Shown: positions 31,847-38,503 of the stretch, piece by piece | How the letters are laid out: every line of letters begins with the position of its first letter | Position numbering within the stretch: the stretch's first letter is position 1 | Position numbers and translations under genes: made by a program | From: Candidatus Gastranaerophilales bacterium | GTDB taxonomy: Bacteria; Cyanobacteriota; Vampirovibrionia; Gastranaerophilales; Gastranaerophilaceae | Direction of reading: 5' to 3' | DNA length: 39,775 nt | Assembly: GCA_944324835.1 (NCBI GenBank) | Contig: CALUXV010000012.1 | Coordinates: 1 to 39,775, forward strand | Notes under the pieces: generated by a model | What the model was told of the DNA's origin: nothing | The model's input: the letters and a program-made list of their open reading frames with translations, nothing else | Database searches by the model: none

Positions 31847-33094
31847 ATGCGTGTATTGTGTGGTGTGACTTCTTATTCATTTAAATCAAATCATTCAAAG
31901 TTCCAAAATGAAGCAATGAATGAAAATAATCCCAGATGGGAAAATGCAACTAAGCGTGAATCTCCGCTTGAGACAAAAACTTTTGATTTGAGAACACCGT
32001 TTGAGCGGGATAAAAACAGGATAATGTATTCCGAAGGATACGACCGTTTGAGATATAAAACGCAGGTATTTTTTAATCCGCAAAACGATATGGTATCCAC
32101 CAGAAGTACCCATGTCGCATTGGTTTCTGATATTGCCAGAAGTATTTCCAAACATCTCGGTTTAAATGAGGATTTGGCAGAAGCAATTGCTCAAGGTCAT
32201 GATATCGGCCATACTCCATTTGGCCACGACGGAGAAAAAGTTCTGGATTCAATTTCTCGTTCAAAAGATTTGCCAAAATTCTGGCATGAGAAAAACAGTC
32301 TGAGAATGGTTGATGATATTCTACTCCTTGAAAACAGCAAAGGAAAATTAAAGAATTTGGATTTGACTTATGCTGTCAGAGATGGAATTATCAATCATTG
32401 CGGAGAAGTTAACCAGAATTTTGTAATGCCGAGAGAGGAATTTATTGATTTAAAAGCAATACAACATCCTGCACAGGTTGAACCTTACACATGGGAAGGG
32501 GTTGTTGTAAAAATATCAGATAAAATTGCATATTTAGGAAGAGATATAGAAGATGCAAAAAAGCTGGGTATATTAAAAGGCAAGCAACTAAAGGAATTAA
32601 ATAAAATGATGTCGAAACATCTTGGGATACCCAATCTGGAAGCAAATAACACAAATATTGTAAATCTTTTTATACACGATATTGTTCAAAACTCTTCACC
32701 TGACAAAGGAATCGGTTTTTCTGAATCTGTAGCGCATTTAATGGATGATATTAAAGAATTTAATTACAAAAATATTTATCTGAAGCCGGAAGTTAAAAAG
32801 ATTAATTCAAAAAACGTTGATGAAATTATCAAACCTGTTTTTGATTATTATGAGAGTAATTATGATGAGAGAGCTTTGGTTAAAAATACCAGAAAAAATC
32901 CAATACTTACAACCTTCAAAAACTGGGCGCTTAAATATACGAATACGCCTGAAAGACCCAAGAATTGTGATAATAAGATATTATATCATCTTAAAAATCC
33001 TAAAGAGTACAATCAGGCGATAGTTGATTTTATATCCGGAATGACCGATAAATATATTCTTCGTGTTTTCAAATTTATTAAAAAAGCTAAATAG
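31847..33094 (+). CDS. dGTPase-like HD-domain triphosphohydrolase
   Basis: A 415-residue HD-superfamily protein that resembles deoxyguanosinetriphosphate triphosphohydrolase. TFDLRTPFERDKNRIMYSEGYDRLRYKTQVF is the family N-terminal block; STHVALVSDIARSI and AIAQGHDIGHTPFGHDGE give the metal-binding His and the HD pair, and DKIAYLGRDIEDA supplies the last Asp. The enzymes split dNTPs into nucleoside and triphosphate, which can starve DNA replication of phage. The first 30 residues (MRVLCGVTSYSFKSNHSKF) are absent from ordinary dGTPases and resemble the other leaders in the window. The start is placed at ATG 31847. It is divergent from the PLD-exonuclease operon and convergent, with a 1-base gap, with a secreted peptidase-like gene. 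Confidence 0.85.
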   Translation: MRVLCGVTSYSFKSNHSKFQNEAMNENNPRWENATKRESPLETKTFDLRTPFERDKNRIMYSEGYDRLRYKTQVFFNPQNDMVSTRSTHVALVSDIARSISKHLGLNEDLAEAIAQGHDIGHTPFGHDGEKVLDSISRSKDLPKFWHEKNSLRMVDDILLLENSKGKLKNLDLTYAVRDGIINHCGEVNQNFVMPREEFIDLKAIQHPAQVEPYTWEGVVVKISDKIAYLGRDIEDAKKLGILKGKQLKELNKMMSKHLGIPNLEANNTNIVNLFIHDIVQNSSPDKGIGFSESVAHLMDDIKEFNYKNIYLKPEVKKINSKNVDEIIKPVFDYYESNYDERALVKNTRKNPILTTFKNWALKYTNTPERPKNCDNKILYHLKNPKEYNQAIVDFISGMTDKYILRVFKFIKKAK

Positions 33095-33095
33095 A

Positions 33096-33659
33096 TTATT
33101 CTAATGCAAGCTGTTGTTTGTAGAACGGGCTGTTAGCAATTCTTGTTTGAATCTGATTATTATTTTTATCTGAATGTTTATAAAGATATGCCAGATTATT
33201 CAATCTTTTATTTAAGTCTGTTTGCTGATAAACTTTGTTAGGTTTTTTTAGTTTAATCCAATATCTAGCCTCTGTTTGAGTTGCGATTGTTTCCTCTGTT
33301 AGTGTTGCACGTTTTGCTTTATGACAGCTTTCATGTGCTATTAAGCAGGCAATTTCTTCATCTGAACATTTTCTATATTTAGTATTAATAAGAATATATC
33401 GTTCCCCGAAATTATTTTCTCCGCTGATGGCATAATCATTTCTATAACTATAAGAAAGTAATGCTAAATCATAAAAAACGATTTTTACGGAATTTTCCTG
33501 AAGATTATCAAAAATTTCTGTTGCACCGATTTTCTCTAACAATAATAATGCATCCGCAACTTTAAAATCATCGGTAAAATGGTTCATATTATAAGCAAAT
33601 GCCGGTGATGCAATACTTAATAAAAAACTACATAATAATATAAGGGTAAATTTTTTCAC
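33096..33659 (-). CDS. Secreted zincin-like metallopeptidase (HExxH)
   Basis: A 187-residue protein with a signal peptide (KKFTLILLCSFLLSIASPAFA, cut before YNMN). The mature part carries IACLIAHESCHKAKRAT, an H-E-x-x-H metal-binding motif (H109, H113) on a predicted helix, with possible third ligand E130 in TQTEARYW. The C-terminal 50 residues are helical and polar. The region resembles minimal zinc peptidases such as those acting on envelope proteins, but no named family is recognised. The start is GTG 33659 with GGAG about 10 bases upstream. The gene ends 1 base after the dGTPase-like gene's stop on the other strand. Cysteines in the motif (HESCH) are unusual. Confidence 0.65.
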   Translation of the reverse strand: MKKFTLILLCSFLLSIASPAFAYNMNHFTDDFKVADALLLLEKIGATEIFDNLQENSVKIVFYDLALLSYSYRNDYAISGENNFGERYILINTKYRKCSDEEIACLIAHESCHKAKRATLTEETIATQTEARYWIKLKKPNKVYQQTDLNKRLNNLAYLYKHSDKNNNQIQTRIANSPFYKQQLALE

Positions 33660-33725
33660 GACAAATACACTCCATGTTTTGGATGTTTAAATGTTATCTG
33701 TAAGTAGTGTTAGGTTGATTGCTTA

Positions 33726-33746
33726 CATATATATAAAGTATATATG
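33726..33746. repeat. 8-bp AT-rich inverted repeat
   Basis: CATATATA (33726-33733) and TATATATG (33739-33746) are perfect inverted copies over 5 bases, in the 249-base gap between the peptidase-like gene and the next small gene. TGTAAG/CTTACA copies flank a nearby segment. It may be an operator for either gene; nothing else coding is seen in the gap. Confidence 0.35.
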
Positions 33747-33908
33747 CAGGATATAATTGCTTCGTTTATTATAAATTTTACAAAAAGTAATAATTCTATT
33801 TAAAAAATTAATTAGAATAAATACGGATATTCAAGAAAGCATGACAAATTATGCCATTCGATATACAATTAGTAATAAATATATTATGGAATGAAAGGAG
33901 TGGTTAAT

Positions 33909-34115
33909 ATGTATCATGTTTATACTATAGAAAGAGAAAAACCTGATTTTTCAAAAACTGCAATGGGTGATTTCAGAGATTTTGATGCAGCTTTAGAAAA
34001 GGCTGAAAAGTGTATTGAAAATAAACCAGAGTTAAGATATATAATTGAAGAAACAGACGGACACGTTAATAGTTACGGTGATTTAATTGCTAATGTAGTT
34101 GTTGAAAGTGAATAA
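33909..34115 (+). CDS. Small unknown protein (68 residues)
   Basis: A compact acidic protein with alternating strands and a helix: MYHVYTIEREKPDFSKTAMG, then FRDFDAALEKAEKCIENKP and IIEETDGHVNSYGDLIANV. I do not recognise it. AGGAG lies 8 bases before ATG 33909, preferred over a start 18 bases upstream that would overlap the binding site. A single cysteine is in the helix. The gene stands alone: about 250 bases of non-coding sequence precede it and a stem-loop follows 12 bases after the stop, so it is an independent small transcript. Confidence 0.7.
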   Translation: MYHVYTIEREKPDFSKTAMGDFRDFDAALEKAEKCIENKPELRYIIEETDGHVNSYGDLIANVVVESE

Positions 34116-34126
34116 TTTTATACAAT

Positions 34127-34151
34127 AATGGCGGGTATTTTACCCGCCATT
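34127..34151 (+). terminator. Stem-loop after the 68-residue protein gene
   Basis: AATGGCGGGTA (34127-34137) and TACCCGCCATT (34141-34151) form a perfect 11-bp stem with a 3-base loop. The T-run after it is short (TTTC), so it may work as a terminator in both directions or as an mRNA end stabiliser. Confidence 0.7.
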
Positions 34152-34180
34152 TCATAAATCCAACTATTCAATTGTCTAAA

Positions 34181-34336
34181 CTATTCTACCTTTGCCTCCT
34201 CAAAATAATCTACTACTGTTGACAATACGTTGTCGAAAAAGTTTCCGAGTTCTGCGGAAACCTCATTTTTCAGTTCGTGTGCTGCAATAGAATCTTCTGC
34301 CACGCTAACAAACTGAAAATCTTGATTTAAGTCCAT
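34181..34336 (-). CDS. Small acidic protein (51 residues)
   Basis: An open frame of 51 residues beginning MDLNQDFQFVSVAEDSIAA and ending DYFEEAKVE. A GAGGA site lies about 8 bases before ATG 34336. The protein is strongly acidic with one predicted amphipathic helix (ELGNFFDNVLSTVVDYFEEA). It lies between a terminator-like stem-loop and the fliPQR operon's downstream side, transcribed in the same direction as fliR but 168 bases after its stop. No homolog is known to me. The clean ribosome binding site, compact frame and independent placement make it more than a random ORF. It is not obviously flagellar. Confidence 0.55.
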   Translation of the reverse strand: MDLNQDFQFVSVAEDSIAAHELKNEVSAELGNFFDNVLSTVVDYFEEAKVE

Positions 34337-34426
34337 AATCAATTCCTCACTTAATTCTAGTAGACGATACTTATTACATAATTAATTTACGGACGGATTT
34401 CCATTTTCTTTAATGATTTTATTTAT

Positions 34427-34492
34427 ATTGTTACAATAAAAAGTTTAAAAAGGGTAAAAACCAGCAATAATAAGAATTTATAATTGTTACAA
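34427..34492. repeat. Direct repeats of ATTGTTACAA
   Basis: ATTGTTACAA occurs at 34427-34436 and again at 34483-34492, each followed by an A-rich run. The copies are 56 bases apart, roughly five helical turns, in the gap just after the fliR stop. They may bind a regulator of the small gene at 34336. Confidence 0.35.
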
Positions 34493-34504
34493 AAAAAGCA
34501 TGTT

Positions 34505-35284
34505 TTAAAATACCGCACAAATACCTTCCATGAATTTTGGAATCAGAATATTTAAATACTCAACAATAGGACGTACAAACATTATTGATAACAATAATCC
34601 TAAATATATTTTAAGAGGAATTGATACCATAAATATATTCATCTGAGGCATAAGTTTTGAAGTAAAACCTAGAAGAACATCACTTATAAAGAGCACACCA
34701 AAAATTGGAAGAGCAATTTTTAATGAAATAACAAAAATCTGGCTAATTATAAATATTATCTGATGTACGACTTCCGGAGAGAATCCGAATCCATAGCCTA
34801 TAGGCATTACCTGAAAACTATTGTAAAATGCCGAAAAAAGTATATGGTGTGCATTTAAGGATATAAATACCATTGTCATCATCCAGGTATACATCTGTGT
34901 AATAACAGGAGAAGAGCCTCCGGACATCGGGTTTAATGCCATATCAGCAGATAATCCCATCTGTATAGAAAACATATTTGCGCCCAGTTCGATTGCAATA
35001 AATAAAACATTTGCACAATAACCTATTGCAAACCCTATTAAAAACTCTCGAAATAAAATAATTGTTAATTCCGGAACGGAGGTTGGCGCCATAAAACTTA
35101 TCTTTGATTGTATCAGTGGAAATATCAAAAAAGATATAACTGCACATAGCCATATTTTAACCTGCTGCGGGATTGGAAATGTAGAAAACAAAGGAGCAGA
35201 GGCAAACATACCGCTTAACCTTGTTACTATCGCCATAAAAAGAATTATATTTGCAGGAGAAAATATGTCGAACAAATCAATCAT
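34505..35284 (-). CDS. fliR: Flagellar biosynthesis protein FliR
   Basis: FliR is part of the inner-membrane FliPQR export gate that passes flagellar subunits into the growing axis. The 259 residues have the family features: LFMAIVTRLSGMFASAPLF, REFLIGFAIGYCANVLFIAIELGANMFSIQMGLS, and LPIFGVLFISDVLLGFTSKLMPQMNIFMVSIPLKI, with about six helices. Its ATG lies 3 bases after the fliQ stop. In many flagellated bacteria flhB follows fliR or is fused to it; here no flhB or flhA is seen after the 168-base gap. The start is the ATG at 35284; the operon is transcribed toward lower coordinates. Confidence 0.95.
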   Translation of the reverse strand: MIDLFDIFSPANIILFMAIVTRLSGMFASAPLFSTFPIPQQVKIWLCAVISFLIFPLIQSKISFMAPTSVPELTIILFREFLIGFAIGYCANVLFIAIELGANMFSIQMGLSADMALNPMSGGSSPVITQMYTWMMTMVFISLNAHHILFSAFYNSFQVMPIGYGFGFSPEVVHQIIFIISQIFVISLKIALPIFGVLFISDVLLGFTSKLMPQMNIFMVSIPLKIYLGLLLSIMFVRPIVEYLNILIPKFMEGICAVF

Positions 35285-35287
35285 GTA

Positions 35288-35560
35288 CTAACCGCCTATT
35301 AACCGTGGAATAGTATCCATAAACTCATTGAATGTACCGATAAATAAATTAAACATCCATGGAAGAAGTATAACTAATACAACTACGCTGCCGATAATTT
35401 TTGGTACAAATGTAAGAGTTGATTCTTGAATCTGCGTAACTGTTTGAAACACACTGACAATAAGACCTAAAACCATACCTGCAACAAGTATTGGAACCGA
35501 AACTTCTAATACCAGTACAAATGCTTTTTGAAGAAGTGTAATAATAATATCCTGATTCAT
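35288..35560 (-). CDS. fliQ: Flagellar biosynthesis protein FliQ
   Basis: A 90-residue two-helix inner-membrane protein, one of the stalk components of the FliP5Q4R1 export gate. The sequence shows KAFVLVLEVSVPILVAGMVLG, then ISVFQTVTQIQESTLTFVPK, the highly conserved FliQ loop, and VVLVILLPWMFNLFIGTF. The ATG is 6 bases after the fliP stop and the stop is 3 bases before the fliR ATG. Length of 90 residues is normal for FliQ. The type III secretion homolog SctS is the main alternative, but with flagellar-type FliP and FliR next to it FliQ is preferred. Confidence 0.95.
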   Translation of the reverse strand: MNQDIIITLLQKAFVLVLEVSVPILVAGMVLGLIVSVFQTVTQIQESTLTFVPKIIGSVVVLVILLPWMFNLFIGTFNEFMDTIPRLIGG

Positions 35561-35566
35561 AACTTA

Positions 35567-36328
35567 CTACCTCACAAAGCCTTCAACAAGTGATTTAACA
35601 ACTAAGTACCATCCGTCTACAAGTACAAACATTATCAGTTTAAATGGTAATGCAATCATTGTTGGCGGCAAAAACATCATCCCCATAGATACAAGTACTG
35701 ATGATACAACAATATCAATAATCAGGAACGGTAAAAAGATAACAAACCCGATTGTAAATGCAGTTTTGAGCTCACTTAATATGAATGCCGGTAAAAGACA
35801 ATAAGTCGGGACATCATCTTTATTTTTAGGTTTCTCAAGTTTACCCATCCGGACGAATAGTGCCAGTTCTTTTTCGTTAGTCTGCTTAAACATAAAGTCA
35901 CGAATAGGAACGATAGCTCTATCCAGTGCTGCCTGCTGTGTTATCTGGTTATGCATATATGGCTGCAATGCTTTATCATTAATCTGGTTTAAAGTAGGCG
36001 ACATGACAAAAAATGTAAGTATTAAGGCTAAACTTGTTATTACCTGATTAGGTGGCAAAGTATTTACGCCCAGTGCCTGACGGGTTAATGATAGAACTAT
36101 TACAATTCTTATAAATGATGTTGTCATTATAAATATACTTGGAGCCAAAGTTAAAATGGTTAACCATATAACAATTTGTACCCCGTTTGTAAAGTCTTGC
36201 GGGGTATTGGCGGGCTGCATTCCAATGTTAATATTAGGAAAAGATACCGGAGCCGCCATCGCAGGAACTGTACAAAAAATCGATATTAAAAAGCCTAACA
36301 ACACGTACTTAAGTGTTTTTCTATTCAT
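35567..36328 (-). CDS. fliP: Flagellar biosynthesis protein FliP
   Basis: FliP forms the ring of five subunits at the core of the flagellar export gate. The 253-residue protein begins with a signal-peptide-like segment, KTLKYVLLGFLISIFCTVPAMA, which is a flagellar FliP feature lacking in type III secretion homologs. Then LTLAPSIFIMTTSFIRIVIVLSLTRQALG and LPPNQVITSLALILTFFVMSPTLNQIN follow, and the cytosolic/periplasmic FRDFMF-like segment PIRDFMFKQTNEKELALF, closing with FLPFLIIDIVVSSVLVSMGMMFLPP. AGGGA precedes the ATG at 12 bases. It starts the fliPQR operon, with a TTGATT-17-TATTAT promoter upstream. The signal peptide supports flagella rather than an injectisome. Confidence 0.95.
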   Translation of the reverse strand: MNRKTLKYVLLGFLISIFCTVPAMAAPVSFPNINIGMQPANTPQDFTNGVQIVIWLTILTLAPSIFIMTTSFIRIVIVLSLTRQALGVNTLPPNQVITSLALILTFFVMSPTLNQINDKALQPYMHNQITQQAALDRAIVPIRDFMFKQTNEKELALFVRMGKLEKPKNKDDVPTYCLLPAFILSELKTAFTIGFVIFLPFLIIDIVVSSVLVSMGMMFLPPTMIALPFKLIMFVLVDGWYLVVKSLVEGFVR

Positions 36329-36366
36329 ATTTCATTACTATCCCTATAAAATATACTCTCTTATTA

Positions 36367-36395
36367 ATAATATACGAGCTTTTTTAGAAAATCAA
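36367..36395 (-). promoter_or_regulatory. Promoter of fliPQR
   Basis: Minus-strand TTGATT (36390-36395) and TATTAT (36367-36372) are 17 bases apart, about 39 bases before the fliP ATG. This is a housekeeping sigma-70 type promoter and not a sigma-28 type flagellar promoter. Confidence 0.6.
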
Positions 36396-36447
36396 AAACT
36401 TAACAAAAGTAAATAGCAAAAAAAATTTTTACAAGATTTATAACAGT

Positions 36448-37545
36448 ATGAATCTCTCGTTAAATAATATTACCCCGATATCACGTTTTGCCGGTGAAAT
36501 AGGAAAAACAACCCGCCGCTTGAATCAGCTTGCTATAAAAGAACTAAAATCAGAGAAAATTGAATATACTTTTCCGAAAGCAACAGCTGAAGATTTAAAA
36601 AGATTAACTTCTAAAAAAATTGAAGATACTTATAAACGTACAACCTGGACTAATCCTAAAGATGGAAAAGTTTATCATTTATTAGAAGATAGCCGAACTA
36701 AAGAGGGGGTAAATATAAGAATACTATCTTCAGAGGGTGAGTTTATTAAAAATGCAACACTTAAACCTAAAACAATAGTTGTATTTGACCAGTTTAAAAC
36801 TATGAGCGGTTTAAGAAACATGTTAAAATTAAAGTTTTTTAAACCGGCAGCACATGGAGTAATCGTAGAAACATTTATAAGACGAACAAATCCGTTTGCA
36901 ACAATTGAACGTTTAAACCATAAAAAGAATCTGTATGAAATGATAAAATACAGAGGCTGCTTACCTCAACATTTGAGTGATAAACGGTTTGTTGAATTAA
37001 ACAAATCGATGGAGAAAGGGCATAAAGTTGATTATATTTCAATGACTGAATCACGTTCGTGTGATATTGGGGATTTGTCAAAATCTTCAGGAGAAGTGCA
37101 AAAAAAGACAATTCAAGAAGAAATTTTAGATAAAGAATTTAATAATGTTACAAAAGTAATTAAATCAATCATAAAAAAAGGGTGTAGATTTTTTGCAACG
37201 GCAAGTAATGAAGATAATCCGAAACAGTCAGTAAATATTTATCTTGCAATTGATGGAGTAGAAGGTGTTGGAGCATTATTCCCAAACGGGCGTATTGCCG
37301 GAACATCTGCATCCCGAAACTCTATATTTACGCAGCATTATGAAGCACGTAATTACAAGGGTAAAATTGTAGAAGATAACGGAAAAATTTTAGGTATAAA
37401 TATAACAGGTCAGCCGGGTGCGGAGTTACCATATAAAAAGAAATATGAATATCTTTTAAGAGGGATTGGCGGGACCTCATATTCAACTCCGGTAAGAGTC
37501 GGCAAGATTTCTTTGAATGACATGATGGAAGGTATTTTACCTTAA
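36448..37545 (+). CDS. Divergent subtilisin-like (S8) serine protease homolog
   Basis: A 365-residue protein with no signal peptide. The order of subtilase motifs is conserved: KPKTIVVFDQF (Asp114) matches the catalytic-Asp strand, AAHGVIVETF (His136) the histidine helix, KVDYISMTES the DVINMS strand, CRFFATASNEDNP (Asn254) the oxyanion region, and RGIGGTSYSTPVRVGK (Ser344 in G-T-S-x-S-T-P) the serine motif. So a complete catalytic triad is present, in a fold that is otherwise strongly divergent. The N-terminus reads NLSLNNITPISRFAGEIG, a leader similar in style to those of the exonuclease and PLD proteins, and residues 30-105 could be a pro-domain. No Shine-Dalgarno site is clear. The gene is divergent from fliP. 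Substrate and location are unknown; a role on envelope or exported proteins is inference. Confidence 0.75.
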   Translation: MNLSLNNITPISRFAGEIGKTTRRLNQLAIKELKSEKIEYTFPKATAEDLKRLTSKKIEDTYKRTTWTNPKDGKVYHLLEDSRTKEGVNIRILSSEGEFIKNATLKPKTIVVFDQFKTMSGLRNMLKLKFFKPAAHGVIVETFIRRTNPFATIERLNHKKNLYEMIKYRGCLPQHLSDKRFVELNKSMEKGHKVDYISMTESRSCDIGDLSKSSGEVQKKTIQEEILDKEFNNVTKVIKSIIKKGCRFFATASNEDNPKQSVNIYLAIDGVEGVGALFPNGRIAGTSASRNSIFTQHYEARNYKGKIVEDNGKILGINITGQPGAELPYKKKYEYLLRGIGGTSYSTPVRVGKISLNDMMEGILP

Positions 37546-37602
37546 ACTTATTTTTATGCTAAACTTATAAAGTAACGATTTAAAGTTAGGGAGAAGTTTA
37601 GT

Positions 37603-38445
37603 ATGGGCTATAAGATTTTATCAAAAAAAGAACTTTGTCCGAATCAATACGAAATAACTATTGATGCTCCTTACGTTGTAAGAAACGCAAAAGCCGGACA
37701 GTTTATTATATTTAGAGCAGAAGAAAACGGAGAAAGAGTTCCTTTGACCATTGCAGATGTAAACAAAGAAACCGGAGCTTTAACTCTTGTATTTATGGCT
37801 GTAGGGTATTCAACAAAAAAACTTGCACAATTAGAAGTTGGTGATGAACTTGTTGATATCGTAGGTCCTTTAGGACAGCCAACCCATATTAAAAAATACG
37901 GAACGGTTGTTTGTTTAGCGGGCGGATACGGCGCAGCACCTTGTTATTTAATTGCAAAAGCGTTTAAAGAAGCAGGCAACAAAGTTTATATGATTATGGG
38001 CGCAAGAACAAAAGATTTAATCTTCTGGCAAGATAAAATGAAAGATGCCTGTACTGAGTTATTCATAACAACAGACGACGGAACACTCGGTGAAAAAGGT
38101 TTTGTAACAGGTGTTCTTGAACGAATTATGAATTCAGAAAAAGTGGATTATGCAATTGCCGTTGGTCCTATGCCAATGATGAGAGCGGTTGCAAATATGA
38201 CCAGAGATAAAGGTATTTATACAGAAGCAAGCATGAATCCGATTATGGTTGATGGTACCGGCATGTGCGGTGCCTGCCGTGTAACAGTAGGCGGAGAAAC
38301 AAAATTTGCCTGCGTTGACGGGCCTGATTTTGATGCTCATAAAATCGACTTTGATGAGGTTATTAACAGAACCAAAATCTACAAGGACGAAGAGAGAAGA
38401 AGATCAGAAAATTGTAATCTGTTAAAAATGGCAGAAAAAGTTTAA
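37603..38445 (+). CDS. NfnA-type FAD/NAD-binding ferredoxin-NADP reductase subunit
   Basis: A 280-residue flavoprotein of the sulfide/dihydroorotate dehydrogenase-like group. RVPLTIADVNKETGALTLVF is the FAD-binding barrel, LAGGYGAAPCYLIAKAFKEAG the NAD(P) Rossmann fold, and MNPIMVDGTGMCGACRVTVG followed by FACVDGPDFDAH carries the [2Fe-2S] cysteines. In most bacteria the partner is NfnB, a GltD-like subunit, and together they bifurcate electrons between NADH, NADPH and ferredoxin. Here no nfnB follows; purA is next. AGGGAGAAG lies 5-6 bases before ATG 37603. An independent PyrK role is possible but the C-terminal tail (EERRRSENCNLLKMAEKV) is NfnA-like. Confidence 0.85.
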   Translation: MGYKILSKKELCPNQYEITIDAPYVVRNAKAGQFIIFRAEENGERVPLTIADVNKETGALTLVFMAVGYSTKKLAQLEVGDELVDIVGPLGQPTHIKKYGTVVCLAGGYGAAPCYLIAKAFKEAGNKVYMIMGARTKDLIFWQDKMKDACTELFITTDDGTLGEKGFVTGVLERIMNSEKVDYAIAVGPMPMMRAVANMTRDKGIYTEASMNPIMVDGTGMCGACRVTVGGETKFACVDGPDFDAHKIDFDEVINRTKIYKDEERRRSENCNLLKMAEKV

Positions 38446-38454
38446 GTATACAAA

Positions 38455-38481
38455 AGAGGTTGAGCCAAAAGTTCAACCTCT
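38455..38481 (+). terminator. Stem-loop between the oxidoreductase gene and purA
   Basis: AGAGGTTGA (38455-38463) pairs with TCAACCTCT (38473-38481) over a 9-base loop and is followed by ATTTAGTTT. It could be a weak terminator or attenuator; the purA start follows 22 bases later. Confidence 0.6.
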
Positions 38482-38503
38482 ATTTAGTTTGAGAGGATTA
38501 ATT

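Noticed and set aside
34222-34236. TTGACA followed by an inverted TTGTC near 34223-34236 as a promoter or operator.
   Set aside because: It lies inside the coding sequence of the 51-residue gene, and no matching -10 is found at the right distance; the repeat is explained by codons.
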